Assembly: GCA_934364985.1 (NCBI GenBank)
Contig: CAKRMU010000002.1
Location: forward strand, 174,463 to 238,462
Source: an uncultured Porphyromonas sp.
GTDB taxonomy: Bacteria > Bacteroidota > Bacteroidia > Bacteroidales > Porphyromonadaceae
Length of the DNA stretch: 64,000 nt
Direction of reading: 5' to 3'
Part shown: piece after piece, positions 1-9,239 of the stretch
Layout of the letters: each line of letters starts with the position of its first letter
Position numbering within the stretch: position 1 is the stretch's first letter
Program-made: the position numbers and the translations under genes
The notes under the pieces: generated by a model
Seen by the model: only the letters and a program-made list of their open reading frames with translations
Database searches by the model: none
What the model was told of the DNA's origin: nothing

Positions 1-878
1 ATCACTCCATAGACTATCATCCCTCCCTTTGTCATAGGGCTGGTCACATAGTCGGTCGCCATATATATAGCCCCGAGGAGTAAGCCACCACTAAGGATGT
101 GGAATAGCGGACCTGCGTAAAGCGTTGGATTCACTCCATGCATAATCGCAGCGAAAACAGCCACGGACGCGATGATAGAAATGGGGACATGCCAAGTGAT
201 GACCCGGCGGATAAGTAAGTAGATAAAGCCTATCAGCAATGCCACAGCACTGACCTCTCCAAGCGACCCTCCAATGCTACCCAATAAGGTATCAGTAAGG
301 TCAGGGAGCTTATCAAGACTAAAGCCGTCTGTGCCACGCAGCACCCCTTTAGCTATACCTAAGGGAGTAGCCCCTGAGGTAGCATCAAGAGCCGAAGCGG
401 CACTCGCAGCATCGGGGAGCTCATATCCGCGAGGCATAGGGTAGCTCGTCATCTGTACCGGGAAAGATATCAGCAACATCACACGCCCCACAATCGCGGG
501 GTTAAATATGTTACAACCCAAGCCTCCAAATGACATTTTGCCAATGCCAATAGCGACCAATGCTCCCACTACCACTATCCAAAGCGGAAGTGTAGAGGGG
601 AGATTCATCGCTAATAATAGCCCTGTAAGGATCGCCGAACCATCTAATATCGTCAACTCTCGTTGCTTAAGTAAGAAGCGACTAATAAGCCACTCAAAGA
701 GGACGCATGCCACAATCGAAGTGAGCGTAACCCAGATAGAATCCCAGCCAAAGTAGTATATCGAAACGCCCCAAGCTGGCAATAGAGCGATGATCACATC
801 ATACATATTCCGCTCGATAGTGTCGGCACTATGTAGGTGTGGTGATGGTGAAACGAGTAGTTTCTGTGTACTATTCAT
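1..878 (-). CDS. rnfD: Rnf electron transport complex subunit D (3' part cut by window edge)
   Basis: Membrane subunit of the Rnf complex, which couples ferredoxin:NAD+ oxidoreduction to ion transport across the inner membrane. The start codon is the ATG at 876-878; 292 codons are present and the reading frame runs off the left edge. The protein is mostly hydrophobic, with several membrane segments. It carries the SGAT motif (within ATSGATPLG), the site where RnfD proteins bind FMN covalently through threonine, and the late ATDYVTSPMT segment typical of NqrB/RnfD. It lies 28 bp downstream of rnfC in the order rnfB-rnfC-rnfD, so rnfG, rnfE and rnfA are expected beyond the edge. Identification is secure; only the C-terminal end is missing. 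Confidence 0.95.
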   Translation of the reverse strand, partial: MNSTQKLLVSPSPHLHSADTIERNMYDVIIALLPAWGVSIYYFGWDSIWVTLTSIVACVLFEWLISRFLLKQRELTILDGSAILTGLLLAMNLPSTLPLWIVVVGALVAIGIGKMSFGGLGCNIFNPAIVGRVMLLISFPVQMTSYPMPRGYELPDAASAASALDATSGATPLGIAKGVLRGTDGFSLDKLPDLTDTLLGSIGGSLGEVSAVALLIGFIYLLIRRVITWHVPISIIASVAVFAAIMHGVNPTLYAGPLFHILSGGLLLGAIYMATDYVTSPMTKGGMIVYGV

Positions 879-906
879 ATCTCTCTTGTCCCTAAATATT
901 TCGTTA

Positions 907-2238
907 CTACTTACGACTTCTGATGATGCCCATCACGATCTTTTTGCCTTGACGTATGTGATCAAGGAGCGGGCGATTGGCGGGGCAGGTAAAGCTACAT
1001 GAGCCACACTCGATGCAATCTACCACGTGTGCTTTCTCCAGTTCTTCCCAATCTTTGAAGACGGTATCCCTCATCAGGAATGCCGGATTTAAACCCATGG
1101 GGCAAGCATTAACGCACTTCGCACAGCGGATGCAGTTACGCATGGGTTTCCGAATGGCTTCTTTCGTCTCAAGGAGTAGGATGCCACTGGTTCCTTTGGT
1201 CACAGGTACGCTGTCGCCAACAAGGGCTTTACCCATCATTGGACCGCCACTTATGATCTTGCCACAGTCCTCTGGTACACCGCCGGCCGCCTCAATTAAA
1301 TAGGAGGAATTGGTACCAATCCGCACGAGGAAGTTGGATGGCTTTGCGAGTGCTTTACCGGTTACTGTGACAACGCGCTCAATTAATGGCTTATTCTTTT
1401 GTACCGCTTCGTACACGGCAAGTGCTGTACCCACGTTTTGGACTATGGCACCTACCGAAATCGGAAGCTTACCACTGCCTACCTGACGCCTCAATACCGC
1501 ATCGATGAGTTGCTTCTCTCCGCCCTGCGGATATTTCATTTTGAGTGGCTGAATCTCTACACCCGGGTACTGCTTTGCAAGCTCTTGGAGGAGCTGAATA
1601 GCGTCTTTTTTGTTATTCTCTATCCCGATAACGCCACGAGCTACACCAGCAGCTTTCATGAGGATTGTAGTGCCTATCAGCAGCTCCTCGCCCCGCTCCA
1701 GCATCACACGATGGTCGGCAGTGAGGTAAGGCTCACACTCCACTCCGTTGATGATGACTACCTCGGGAGTAGCATCTTTAGGCGGAAGGAGCTTCACGTT
1801 AGTGGGGAAAGTAGCTCCACCCATACCCACGATCCCGCACTCTGCTATCTTAGCTACGATATCCTGAGGTGCCATTGTAATGTCTCGGATAATATCCTTA
1901 GAGCGATCTATAGCCTCCTCCCAAGTGTCGTTGCCATCAGTTTTAATCGTGATGACTGTCTTAGGATACCCGGATGCATCAACGACCTCTTCGAGTTTTT
2001 GTACCTCACCCGATACGCTGGAATGGATATTCGCAGAGATAAAACCACCTGCTTTTGCGATCAGCGTTCCTACCTTTACGGTATCACCTTTTTTCACTAA
2101 AGGTTCGGCCGGAGCCCCAATATGCTGTGCAATAGGTATCTGCACAACTTCAGGGATAGGTAGCACCTCAATAGGACTTCCACTCGATAGTTTCCTCTCA
2201 GGAGGGTGAACACCGCCTATTCTAAATGTTTTCAACAT
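907..2238 (-). CDS. rnfC: Rnf electron transport complex subunit C
   Basis: Peripheral subunit of the Rnf complex that carries the NADH/FMN site and two iron-sulfur clusters. The 443-residue protein begins with the RnfC N-terminal barrel (GGVHPPERK, followed by the GDTVKVG lipoyl-like turn). It has the glycine-rich NADH-binding segment GMGGATFPTNVKL near residue 140, the GVECEPYLTADHR segment typical of the family, and ends with two 4Fe-4S motifs, CIRCAKCVNACP and CIECGSCSFTCP. Length is normal for the short RnfC form without the long alanine-rich tail of enterobacteria. It follows rnfB by about 50 bp and precedes rnfD by 28 bp in one operon. Confidence 0.97.
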   Translation of the reverse strand: MLKTFRIGGVHPPERKLSSGSPIEVLPIPEVVQIPIAQHIGAPAEPLVKKGDTVKVGTLIAKAGGFISANIHSSVSGEVQKLEEVVDASGYPKTVITIKTDGNDTWEEAIDRSKDIIRDITMAPQDIVAKIAECGIVGMGGATFPTNVKLLPPKDATPEVVIINGVECEPYLTADHRVMLERGEELLIGTTILMKAAGVARGVIGIENNKKDAIQLLQELAKQYPGVEIQPLKMKYPQGGEKQLIDAVLRRQVGSGKLPISVGAIVQNVGTALAVYEAVQKNKPLIERVVTVTGKALAKPSNFLVRIGTNSSYLIEAAGGVPEDCGKIISGGPMMGKALVGDSVPVTKGTSGILLLETKEAIRKPMRNCIRCAKCVNACPMGLNPAFLMRDTVFKDWEELEKAHVVDCIECGSCSFTCPANRPLLDHIRQGKKIVMGIIRSRK

Positions 2239-2290
2239 ACTCCTATATATATTATAAGGTATCTATATTCAATAACGATTCATCCGCCCC

Positions 2291-3139
2291 TTATGCCTGA
2301 GCCGTTGTCTCCTCTACCTTAGGTTTGCGAGGGGGAAAATTGACATCATGGATGGCACCGGTAGGGCATACGTCTACGCACTTACGGCACAAACGGCACT
2401 TATTGTGGTCAATATAAGATAGATTGTTGCTAATGGTGATGGCATCAAACCGGCACTCTTTAAGACACTTAGAGCACCCTATGCAGGCATTGTTGCAGGC
2501 TTTCTTAGCCACGCCACCCTTATCTTTATTGACACAACTAACGAATACTCGCCTTCCCTTTGGTCCTTTTTTACGAAGCTCAATAATCATCTTGGGGCAA
2601 GCTTTAACGCAAGCACCGCACGAGGTACACTTATTCTCATCCACTTCGGGTAGCCCGGTTGCAGGATTGATATGTATGGCATCAAAACCGCATGCTAAGG
2701 TACAATCACCCAGCCCGAGGCAACCAAAAGTACAGCCGGTCTCACCTCCATAAGTAGCGGCAGCTATAGCACAGCTCTTGGCACCATCATAACTATTAAG
2801 CCGTGGACGTGCTTCGCAGGTACCATTACACCGCACCACGGCGACCTTAGGCTCCTCTTGTACCGGTGCACGACCGAGTAAATCAGCCACTTTAAGCATC
2901 GTCTCGTTGCCCCCCACAGTGCAATACAATCCATCCATTGCGTCAGCTTCGACGCAAGCCCTTGCAAAACCCGAGCAACCAGGATACCCACATCCACCAC
3001 AATTGGCACCCGGCAATATCTCGGTCACCAATTCGATACGAGGGTCCTCATCCACGTGAAATTTCTTAGAGACCAGATAGAGAAGCCCTGCCGCAAGAGC
3101 CCCCACAACGGCTAAAAAAATAATAGTAGTTCCAACCAT
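2291..3139 (-). CDS. rnfB: Rnf electron transport complex subunit B
   Basis: Ferredoxin-like subunit that accepts electrons from ferredoxin for the Rnf complex. The 282-residue protein has one N-terminal membrane anchor (about residues 4-24), then the four-cysteine domain NCGGCGYPGCSGFA near residue 47, then several ferredoxin-type cysteine motifs (CTSCGACVKACP, CIGCSKCLKEC, CRLCRKCVDVCP). This matches the multi-cluster RnfB of Bacteroidota. It lies 28 bp after the RseC-like gene and before rnfC. Confidence 0.97.
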   Translation of the reverse strand: MVGTTIIFLAVVGALAAGLLYLVSKKFHVDEDPRIELVTEILPGANCGGCGYPGCSGFARACVEADAMDGLYCTVGGNETMLKVADLLGRAPVQEEPKVAVVRCNGTCEARPRLNSYDGAKSCAIAAATYGGETGCTFGCLGLGDCTLACGFDAIHINPATGLPEVDENKCTSCGACVKACPKMIIELRKKGPKGRRVFVSCVNKDKGGVAKKACNNACIGCSKCLKECRFDAITISNNLSYIDHNKCRLCRKCVDVCPTGAIHDVNFPPRKPKVEETTAQA

Positions 3140-3167
3140 AAGACCTATATCTATAGTATCAATATCA

Positions 3168-3578
3168 TCAACTCAAGCGCTCTACTTTGAGCCTAAACTT
3201 ACGCTCAAAAAAGCCCCGTAACAAAACCAGCAAAAGCGAATATAAAAGCAGGAATCCTATCAAAACAGCCAGCATTATTTCATCCCCAAGCCCCCTATTA
3301 TTCATCACGATAGCACCCACTGCCATAATGACTAAAGGGATAACAAAAGCGAATAACACCGCCTTTAATGGCGTACCCCCCTCTACCGGGATGATACGCA
3401 CCCGCTCACCCACTTGCAAACCTTCCGGATAGTCACTCACCACTATCTCCTCCGAAGTCTTGTCTGAAGTGATACAGAAACCCTTAGCATGGCATGCACT
3501 ACAAGCAGATTGCCGCTCAATGACTACCACTACGCCCTCGGGCTTTAAGTCCTTTACTATCCCAATGTTGCACTCCAT
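3168..3578 (-). CDS. RseC/MucC-family membrane protein at the head of the rnf operon
   Basis: A 136-residue membrane protein of the RseC/MucC (SoxR-reducing) family. Its N-terminal soluble part has the cysteine motif CSACHAKGFC (C-X2-C-X5-C), followed by two membrane segments at about residues 70-90 and 100-120 and a basic tail. In Bacteroidota this family usually sits directly before rnfB, as here with a 28-bp gap, which suggests a role linked to Rnf electron flow or redox sensing. The enterobacterial sigma-E role of RseC need not apply. Confidence 0.85.
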   Translation of the reverse strand: MECNIGIVKDLKPEGVVVVIERQSACSACHAKGFCITSDKTSEEIVVSDYPEGLQVGERVRIIPVEGGTPLKAVLFAFVIPLVIMAVGAIVMNNRGLGDEIMLAVLIGFLLLYSLLLVLLRGFFERKFRLKVERLS

Positions 3579-4210
3579 AAATAGTATCCCGGTGCACTAT
3601 GTGCTACCTCATGCACTCGCATCCGTCCCCTACCAATTTTGATACGGTTAAAGTAAACTTACGCACAAAAATACCTAAATATTGTGACACTTCCCAAAAG
3701 GAAGGTCCACTATCATCCTCCATCAGATACCCCAATACACTTGGACGAATCACATATCATCCGCCCTATTTCGCACAACCAATAGAAATAATAATACCCA
3801 CAACATGGTCACAGCATTCACTTTATGACCATGGATAGAGTACCATCACAATGCATTTCTGCCCCCATTCTTCAGCCCGTGGCAGCACACCTCCAATCCT
3901 TTTACCTGCACATCCTCAAAACGGATACCCTATATTCGCCGAGACGAATACCAGGTATTCGTGTAAACGGATACCCTATATTCGTCCGAGCTAATACCAG
4001 GTATTCGCTCCACCAATTTTTCCAGGCGCCATTAAAACATCCGCCACCCTTGAGGGCAGAAATACGATACTAAAAAATAGGGATGCCAATAGCAAAAATC
4101 CTTTATATCTAAAGTCCCCAAGAGGGATGGTAGAATGCCCGGCAGAGTGACCAACAATATTACAATGGTGTTGCAGATATTAAAACTAATAGGTAGATTT
4201 GCAGGGGAAT
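3579..4210. other. 632-bp intergenic region between the rnf operon and tRNA-Ala
   Basis: No open reading frame here looks real: the short frames lack family resemblance and one runs through repeats. The region holds a four-unit 23-bp-period palindromic array at 3924-4007, listed separately. Beyond that I see only AT-rich spacer that must contain the divergent promoters. Confidence 0.6.
3924..4007. repeat. Four-unit 23-bp-period palindromic array (array A)
   Basis: Four 15-bp cores start at 3924, 3947, 3970 and 3993, exactly 23 bp apart. Cores 1 and 3 are identical (GATACCCTATATTCG) and cores 2 and 4 are identical (AATACCAGGTATTCG). The 8-bp spacers are CCGAGACG, TGTAAACG and TCCGAGCT. A short A-tract and CG precede the first core. 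The array lies between divergent transcription units. Confidence 0.85.
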
Positions 4211-4284
4211 GGGGAATTAGCTCATCTGGCTAGAGCGCGACAATGGCATTGTCGAGGCGACCGGTTCGAGTCCGGTATTCTCCA
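4211..4284 (+). tRNA. tRNA-Ala (anticodon GGC)
   Basis: A complete cloverleaf can be drawn. The acceptor stem is GGGGAAT with ATTCTCC (4277-4283, one G-U pair), the D stem GCTC/GAGC, the anticodon stem CGACA/TGTCG around the loop ATGGCAT (anticodon GGC at 4245-4247), a 5-nt variable loop, and the T arm ACCGG-TTCGAGT-CCGGT. The discriminator base is A and CCA is not encoded. Anticodon GGC reads GCC/GCU alanine codons. Confidence 0.95.
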
Positions 4285-4412
4285 CAATCAGAATTTTATC
4301 TCTAAGAACACTAGTTTAAGATCATTGATTTTCCAGAAGGCTTCGAACTCGTGAGAGCTCGGAGCCATCGTTTTATATCACCTCCATTATCACCTTGATC
4401 CCTAATATTTAG

Positions 4413-4420
4413 TATCTTTG
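4413..4420 (+). promoter_or_regulatory. Bacteroidota -7 box upstream of lptB
   Basis: TATCTTTG matches the TAnnTTTG -7 element of Bacteroidota. It lies 23 bp before the lptB ATG. The nearest upstream TTG (4395-4397) is spaced closer than usual, so the -33 element is uncertain. Confidence 0.5.
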
Positions 4421-4442
4421 TGGGTACTCAATAGCAATATAT

Positions 4443-5213
4443 ATGAAGCTTAGGACTGAAGACTTAGTCAAGAAATACAAAAGCCGTACGGTAGTCAACC
4501 ACGTCTCTATTAACGTAGAGCAGGGTGAGATCGTGGGGCTCCTCGGGCCAAATGGTGCAGGAAAAACCACTACATTTTATATGACCGTAGGGCTCGTTAC
4601 TCCCAATCAAGGGAAAATCTTTTTGGACGACAACGATATCACCAAAGAGCCTATTTACAAAAGAGCAAGGATGGGCATCAGCTACCTTGCACAGGAGGAG
4701 TCGGTCTTCCGAAAGATGAGTGTAGAAGACAACATACTGGGCGTCCTTGAGATGACCTCCCTAAATAGAGAGCAACAAGTAGCCAAGCTTGAGAGTCTGA
4801 TAGACGAGTTTGGGCTTGAGAAAGTCCGCAAAAACAATGGCGATAGACTCTCAGGTGGCGAGCGTCGCCGTGTGGAGATAGCTCGTTGCCTTGCAATAGA
4901 CCCTAAGTTCATTATGCTGGATGAGCCTTTTGCCGGTGTAGACCCTATCGCAGTGCAAGATATCCAGTTAATTGTCTCTAAACTCCGCGAGCAGAATATC
5001 GGGATCCTCATCACCGACCACAACGTACACGAAACCCTCTCCATCACAGACCGTGCCTACCTCCTATTTGAGGGGCAAGTCCTCTTTCAGGGTACGGCAG
5101 AAGAGCTCGCAGAGAATCCGATAGTACGTGAGAAGTATCTCGGGAAAGACTTTATCCTGAGACGGCGTAAGTTTGACAACATGACGATGAGAGGCGAAGA
5201 TGCTAATCGGTGA
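4443..5213 (+). CDS. lptB: LPS export ABC transporter ATP-binding protein LptB
   Basis: Cytoplasmic ATPase of the LptB2FGC complex that extracts lipopolysaccharide from the inner membrane for transport to the outer membrane. The 256-residue protein has all ABC motifs: Walker [10 protein letters not shown] near residue 37, signature LSGGERRR near 138, Walker [14 protein letters not shown] near 158, and the H-loop TDHNVHET near 196. The sequence after Walker A ([16 protein letters not shown]) and the YLAQE Q-loop region are LptB-specific. It ends 14 nt inside recR, which suggests translational coupling. Confidence 0.96.
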   Translation: MKLRTEDLVKKYKSRTVVNHVSINVEQGEIVGLLGPNGAGKTTTFYMTVGLVTPNQGKIFLDDNDITKEPIYKRARMGISYLAQEESVFRKMSVEDNILGVLEMTSLNREQQVAKLESLIDEFGLEKVRKNNGDRLSGGERRRVEIARCLAIDPKFIMLDEPFAGVDPIAVQDIQLIVSKLREQNIGILITDHNVHETLSITDRAYLLFEGQVLFQGTAEELAENPIVREKYLGKDFILRRRKFDNMTMRGEDANR

Positions 5214-5826
5214 CGAGTACCCACAACTATTACAACAAGCAGTAGAGGCTTTCGCATCTCTCCCCGGCGTAGGCGAGAAAAGCGCCCTTCGTTTAGCCCT
5301 GCACCTCCTACGGGAAGATAAGGCTTACACCTATCAGATTGCTGATAGTCTTAAGGCCTATATCGATGGTATCACCTACTGCGAGCGGTGCCACAACATC
5401 AGCGATAGCACGATCTGCAGCATTTGTTCCGACGAAAACCGCGACAGCACTACGCTATGCATCGTCGAGAATATACGCGACGTGATGGCAATAGAGCGTA
5501 CCGGACAGTACCGAGGCCTCTACCACGTGTTAGGCGGTATCATAGATGCTATGGACGGGATCGGACCTAACGACCTTTTTATTCAAGATTTACCCAAAAG
5601 GATAGAGGCGGAAGGCGTTAAAGAGGTGATACTCGCCCTCAGCACCACAATGCCGGGAGACACCACCAATTTTTACATATACCGTCTGCTCAAAGACCTC
5701 AACATTAAGGTGTCGACCATCGCAAGAGGGATTGCCATAGGGGACGAACTCGAGTACACCGATGATGTCACTTTGGGGAGAAGTATTCAGCAAAGAGTAG
5801 ACTTTTTATTCACACTTCGGCGGTAG
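5200..5826 (+). CDS. recR: Recombination mediator protein RecR
   Basis: Partner of RecO and RecF in loading RecA at gaps. The 208-residue protein has the N-terminal helix-hairpin-helix ([18 protein letters not shown]), the C4 zinc finger [16 protein letters not shown] near residues 59-74, and the Toprim domain beginning [14 protein letters not shown] with conserved GG and a late [22 protein letters not shown] segment. Length is normal. Its start lies inside the end of lptB (14-nt overlap). recO is also in this window, at 23953-24672. Confidence 0.97.
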   Translation: MLIGDEYPQLLQQAVEAFASLPGVGEKSALRLALHLLREDKAYTYQIADSLKAYIDGITYCERCHNISDSTICSICSDENRDSTTLCIVENIRDVMAIERTGQYRGLYHVLGGIIDAMDGIGPNDLFIQDLPKRIEAEGVKEVILALSTTMPGDTTNFYIYRLLKDLNIKVSTIARGIAIGDELEYTDDVTLGRSIQQRVDFLFTLRR

Positions 5827-5836
5827 CGTTAACCCC

Positions 5837-6652
5837 CTATTCCATAGCCCGTAGTGCCACAAAACATTGCCACGTATAGTAGACATTCCGTAAAGATACC
5901 GGGCGTATTGAGTAAAACTCCGTGGGGGTAATCGCGAGGAGGTATTCCGATAACTGCAAGAGCCGAGGGTAGTATTCAAGGCACTCTTTTTCCTCAACCA
6001 AATACTTCATAGTGCAGAATGTAGGGCAAGCGTCTATCCTCTCTACGCTTTCAGGCATCACACGTAATATGGTTGAGCGAAGTATGGGTAAATCAAATGC
6101 CACATTGTGCATCACGAGTGTGATCTTATCAGGGAGCTCCTGAAAGAATATTTCAAGAAAAGCTCGCTCCGAAATGCCACACTTCGCTAACGTCTCTTCC
6201 GAGACTTCGTGGATGCTACGTGCTTCATCCCCTCCGAGCGAATCCTGCTTCACCCAGACCGTATGCCGGCTTATCTCATGGTATTTTTCGTCAAGAAGCA
6301 ACCACGAAGCCTCCACTATGTGATCCTCAAATCCGGATTTAGTACTCAGCCCTGTAGTCTGTAGATCGAGTATCATCCAAGAAGGCACAGCTCCCGAGAG
6401 GGCAATAGGGATCGAAGGAATGGAAATACCATTGTCTTTTAACACCCTATTTTCTGACCTCTCCCTATCGTAATCCTCCTCATCTAATTGGGGTTGATGC
6501 CTGCACCGGCATCCCTTTTCACTCGCCTTGAGACACCTTTCCTTTCGGGTGAAAACGAGTATCAGGGCGAGGATAATTGCGAATATCCCCAACCCCCATA
6601 TTACAGGGGAAGTCTCTACGACAAGCAGATGAAAGACCACCTGATGTGCCAT
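5837..6652 (-). CDS. Membrane-anchored DnaQ-like (DEDDh-fold) protein, probably catalytically impaired
   Basis: A 271-residue protein with an N-terminal membrane segment (about residues 17-35), a basic cysteine-containing linker and a C-terminal 3'-5' exonuclease fold. The Exo I region reads DLQTTGL where active enzymes have DxETTG, so the first acid pair is broken. The Exo II motif HNVAFDLPIL is intact. I cannot find the Exo III H/Y-X3-4-D motif in the last 70 residues. The fold assignment is firm, but nuclease activity is doubtful. It starts 30 bp after proS on the same strand and converges on recR with a 10-bp gap. A structural or nucleic-acid-binding role is possible; no function can be assigned. 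Confidence 0.7.
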   Translation of the reverse strand: MAHQVVFHLLVVETSPVIWGLGIFAIILALILVFTRKERCLKASEKGCRCRHQPQLDEEDYDRERSENRVLKDNGISIPSIPIALSGAVPSWMILDLQTTGLSTKSGFEDHIVEASWLLLDEKYHEISRHTVWVKQDSLGGDEARSIHEVSEETLAKCGISERAFLEIFFQELPDKITLVMHNVAFDLPILRSTILRVMPESVERIDACPTFCTMKYLVEEKECLEYYPRLLQLSEYLLAITPTEFYSIRPVSLRNVYYTWQCFVALRAME

Positions 6653-6682
6653 AGAGACTTCCTTTAATATTGAAATATCTAC

Positions 6683-8167
6683 TTAGTAAGCCCGAGCAAA
6701 AAGTACCCTTCGTGCCGATGGCTTCCCGCTATAAATGCAGGTCCCCGGGGTTGTGTCATAACCATTAGGGATACATCGAATCGTCGCTTTTGTCTCCTCC
6801 TTTATCGCTGCTTCTGTCTCCGGAGTGCCGTCCCAGTGAGCGAGGATAAAGCCGCCTTTTTCGTCTAAAACCTGCTTAAATTCGTCATAGCTATCAACGA
6901 TTGTGGTGTGCTCTTCGCGGTATTTCAGAGCTTTTTGGTAGATATTCTGTTGCATCTCCTCAAGCAGATCCTCTACCTTTTGTACGATACCATCTATTGG
7001 CAAAGTAGCCTTCTCAAGCGTATCTCGCCGTACCACTTCGATGGAGCCATTCTCAAGATCCCTTCCGCCCATTGTCAAGCGAACCGGCACGCCTTTAAGC
7101 TCATATTCAGCAAATTTCCAACCTGGTTTTTTATTATCCGAGTCATCCAATTTGACTGAAATACCTTTGCTCTTAAGTTCGTTGATAATAGGCATCAGTC
7201 GCTCGCGGATGCTCGAGAGCTGCTCGTCAGAATTATAAATAGGTACAATGACAACCTGAATAGGAGCGAGGTGCGGTGGCAATACGAGTCCATTATCATC
7301 AGAATGGCTCATAATCAAAGCCCCCATCAAACGAGTAGAGACACCCCACGAAGTCGCCCATACAAGTTGCTGATTCCCCTCCTTGTCAGTAAATGTTACA
7401 TCAAAAGCTTTAGCAAAATTCTGCCCCAAGAAATGTGAGGTACCGCTCTGGAGGGCTTTACCATCCTGCATCAATGCCTCAATAGTATAGGTATCGACGG
7501 CACCTGCAAAGCGCTCCGTCTCACTTTTGTGTCCCACGATGACAGGCATTGCCATATAGCTCTCAGCGAATTGCCTATAAACATCGATCATACGCTCAGC
7601 CTCTGCACGTGCTTCCTCCGATGTTGCATGAGCCGTATGCCCCTCCTGCCAGAGAAATTCTGCAGTCCGTAAGAAAAGTCGTGTCCGCATCTCCCATCGA
7701 ACTACATTTGCCCACTGATTACAGAGGATGGGCAAATCGCGCCACGACTGAATCCATCCTTTGTAGGTATTCCATATAATAGTCTCAGAGGTGGGCCGCA
7801 CGATCAACTCTTCCTCAAGCTTAGCGTCAGGATCTACCACCACGCCACTACCATCAGGGTTGCTCTTGAGCCTATAGTGCGTAACAACGGCACATTCCTT
7901 AGCAAAACCCTCCACATGGTCAGCTTCCTTACTCAGGAAAGACTTCGGGATAAAAAGCGGGAAATAAGCATTCACATGCCCGGTTTCCTTAAACATCCGA
8001 TCCAATTCGTGCTGCATCTTTTCCCATATCGCATAGCCATAAGGCTTAATGACCATACAGCCACGCACATCACTACTCTCGGCTAAGTCGGCTTTAACCA
8101 CCAACTCATTATACCATTTAGAGTAGTCCTCTGCCCGAGGTGTGAGAGCGTCTATCTTCTTTGCCAT
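6683..8167 (-). CDS. proS: Prolyl-tRNA synthetase, archaeal/eukaryotic-type without insertion domain
   Basis: Class II synthetase that attaches proline to tRNA-Pro. At 494 residues it is the short type lacking the bacterial editing insertion. Visible landmarks are the N-terminal [16 protein letters not shown], the [17 protein letters not shown] region, motif 2 ([20 protein letters not shown]), motif 3 ([19 protein letters not shown]), the anticodon-binding segment beginning [12 protein letters not shown], and a C-terminal tail ending in tyrosine, as usual in this type. A -7 box (TATCTTTG on the minus strand) lies at 8195-8202, about 30 bp before the start. Confidence 0.97.
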   Translation of the reverse strand: MAKKIDALTPRAEDYSKWYNELVVKADLAESSDVRGCMVIKPYGYAIWEKMQHELDRMFKETGHVNAYFPLFIPKSFLSKEADHVEGFAKECAVVTHYRLKSNPDGSGVVVDPDAKLEEELIVRPTSETIIWNTYKGWIQSWRDLPILCNQWANVVRWEMRTRLFLRTAEFLWQEGHTAHATSEEARAEAERMIDVYRQFAESYMAMPVIVGHKSETERFAGAVDTYTIEALMQDGKALQSGTSHFLGQNFAKAFDVTFTDKEGNQQLVWATSWGVSTRLMGALIMSHSDDNGLVLPPHLAPIQVVIVPIYNSDEQLSSIRERLMPIINELKSKGISVKLDDSDNKKPGWKFAEYELKGVPVRLTMGGRDLENGSIEVVRRDTLEKATLPIDGIVQKVEDLLEEMQQNIYQKALKYREEHTTIVDSYDEFKQVLDEKGGFILAHWDGTPETEAAIKEETKATIRCIPNGYDTTPGTCIYSGKPSARRVLFARAY

Positions 8168-8194
8168 ACCATTAATGATTTATAATAACTTTCG

Positions 8195-8202
8195 CAAAGA
8201 TA
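8195..8202 (-). promoter_or_regulatory. Bacteroidota -7 box upstream of proS
   Basis: TATCTTTG on the minus strand matches TAnnTTTG and lies about 28 bp before the proS start. I see no clear TTG at the expected -33 distance. Confidence 0.45.
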
Positions 8203-8308
8203 CCAAAAAAGCCATTGTGAAAGCCGACCTATTAAGAGAATAAATGAAGAGGGCGAGAAAGAATAATCATAAAATGAGGGTAAGAGTTACGACACCCAAC
8301 GAAAAACG

Positions 8309-8392
8309 GATTCCCTGAATTCGTCACAGCGAATATAGGGAATTAACCGCCACGAATACCAAGTATTTGCTTCGAGGTATTCCAGGTACCCG
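8309..8392. repeat. Four-unit 23-bp-period palindromic array (array B)
   Basis: Cores start at 8309, 8332, 8355 and 8378: GATTCCCTGAATTCG, AATATAGGGAATTAA, AATACCAAGTATTTG and TATTCCAGGTACCCG. Spacers are TCACAGCG, CCGCCACG and CTTCGAGG. An A5 tract precedes the first core. This array is more diverged than A or C but keeps the exact 23-bp register. It lies between the divergent proS and rplM genes; the rest of the 8168-8575 gap shows nothing else. Confidence 0.8.
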
Positions 8393-8575
8393 ACTATGAC
8401 CATCGCGAGACATTGATACTCAAAGTGTTATAAAAAGAGATAAAACGACACAACTCACAATCGTCAAAGCCCTCAGCCACAACATTATAATCCATCTCCT
8501 CGTACCAAGCAAAACGAAGTACCCTCTCAGTAAAATACAGAGCGAGACAAGAGATAAAAAAGATAACGAAACCCT

Positions 8576-8605
8576 TTGTGGTCTAATTAAATATTGCTAC
8601 CTTTG
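8576..8605 (+). promoter_or_regulatory. Promoter of rplM-rpsI operon
   Basis: TTG (8576-8578) and TACCTTTG (8598-8605), with a 19-bp spacer, match the Bacteroidota -33/-7 consensus closely. Transcription would start near 8612, leaving a leader of about 155 nt before the rplM GTG. Confidence 0.75.
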
Positions 8606-8611
8606 CGTGCC

Positions 8612-8766
8612 GATTATTATCAAGAGGAAGATGGCACTTAGACGTGACCCGGGGTACCCACTTTCGCAACAGGCGAGAGAATGATTAGCACTCAACGCCC
8701 CAGAGAACGCGAGTAGACCATACTTCTCAATTGATTGTAAAACAACGAATAACAGAAAGAAGTAAA
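8612..8766 (+). promoter_or_regulatory. Long structured 5' leader of rplM (candidate autoregulatory r-protein leader)
   Basis: About 155 nt lie between the predicted transcription start and the GTG of rplM. The segment is GC-richer than other intergenic DNA here and contains complementary stretches, for example CCCGGGGTACCC near 8648 and GGCG/CGCC near 8683-8707. L13 operons are controlled through leader RNAs in some bacteria; whether this leader binds L13 is inference. Confidence 0.4.
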
Positions 8767-9222
8767 GTGGATACTTTAAGTTATAAGACCATTTCTGCCA
8801 ATAAAGCAACTGCAGACAAAGAATGGGTGGTTATTGATGCCACAGGGCATTCATTAGGTCGCTTAGCAAGTGAGGTGGCTAAGATTTTGAGAGGTAAGCA
8901 CAAGGCTTGCTACACTCCTCACGTAGACTGTGGCGACAACGTGATCATCATCAACGCCGAGAAGGCTATTCTAACCGGTGCCAAGTGGACTGAACGCACC
9001 TACCTAAGCTACTCACTCTACCCGGGTGGTCAAAAAGCCATGTCGCCAGAGAGGATGGTTAAAGTACGTGGATGGGAAGCTCTGTACCGCAAGGTAGTCA
9101 AAGGAATGCTCCCCAAAAATAAATTAGCGGCTCAGCTCCTCAATAATCTCTACGTTTACGAAGGTAGCGAGCACAAACACGAGGCACAACAACCACGTAC
9201 AATTGAAATAAAAACCAGATAA
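8767..9222 (+). CDS. rplM: 50S ribosomal protein L13
   Basis: Component of the large ribosomal subunit. I choose the GTG at 8767, giving 151 residues that begin (M)DTLSYKTISANK, exactly where Bacteroidota L13 proteins start. An in-frame TTG 36 nt upstream would add 12 residues foreign to the family. Conserved signatures include WVVIDATGHSLGRLASEVAKIL, HVDCGDNVIIINAEK and the late GMLPKNKLAAQLLNNLYVYEG. rpsI follows 17 bp later, the usual L13-S9 pair. Confidence 0.97.
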   Translation: MDTLSYKTISANKATADKEWVVIDATGHSLGRLASEVAKILRGKHKACYTPHVDCGDNVIIINAEKAILTGAKWTERTYLSYSLYPGGQKAMSPERMVKVRGWEALYRKVVKGMLPKNKLAAQLLNNLYVYEGSEHKHEAQQPRTIEIKTR

Positions 9223-9239
9223 GTAGTTAGAGACAAGAC

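Noticed and set aside
1399..2100. 233-codon open frame antisense to rnfC
   Set aside because: Lies wholly within rnfC on the other strand, and its translation has no family pattern.
3825..4073. Open frame running through array A, with repeated peptide-like segments
   Set aside because: The repeats have a 23-bp period, not a multiple of three, so the apparent peptide similarity to the frame at 17411-17659 comes from the DNA repeats.
8597..8809. 70-codon minus-strand frame over the rplM leader
   Set aside because: Covers the promoter and start of rplM and lacks any protein pattern.
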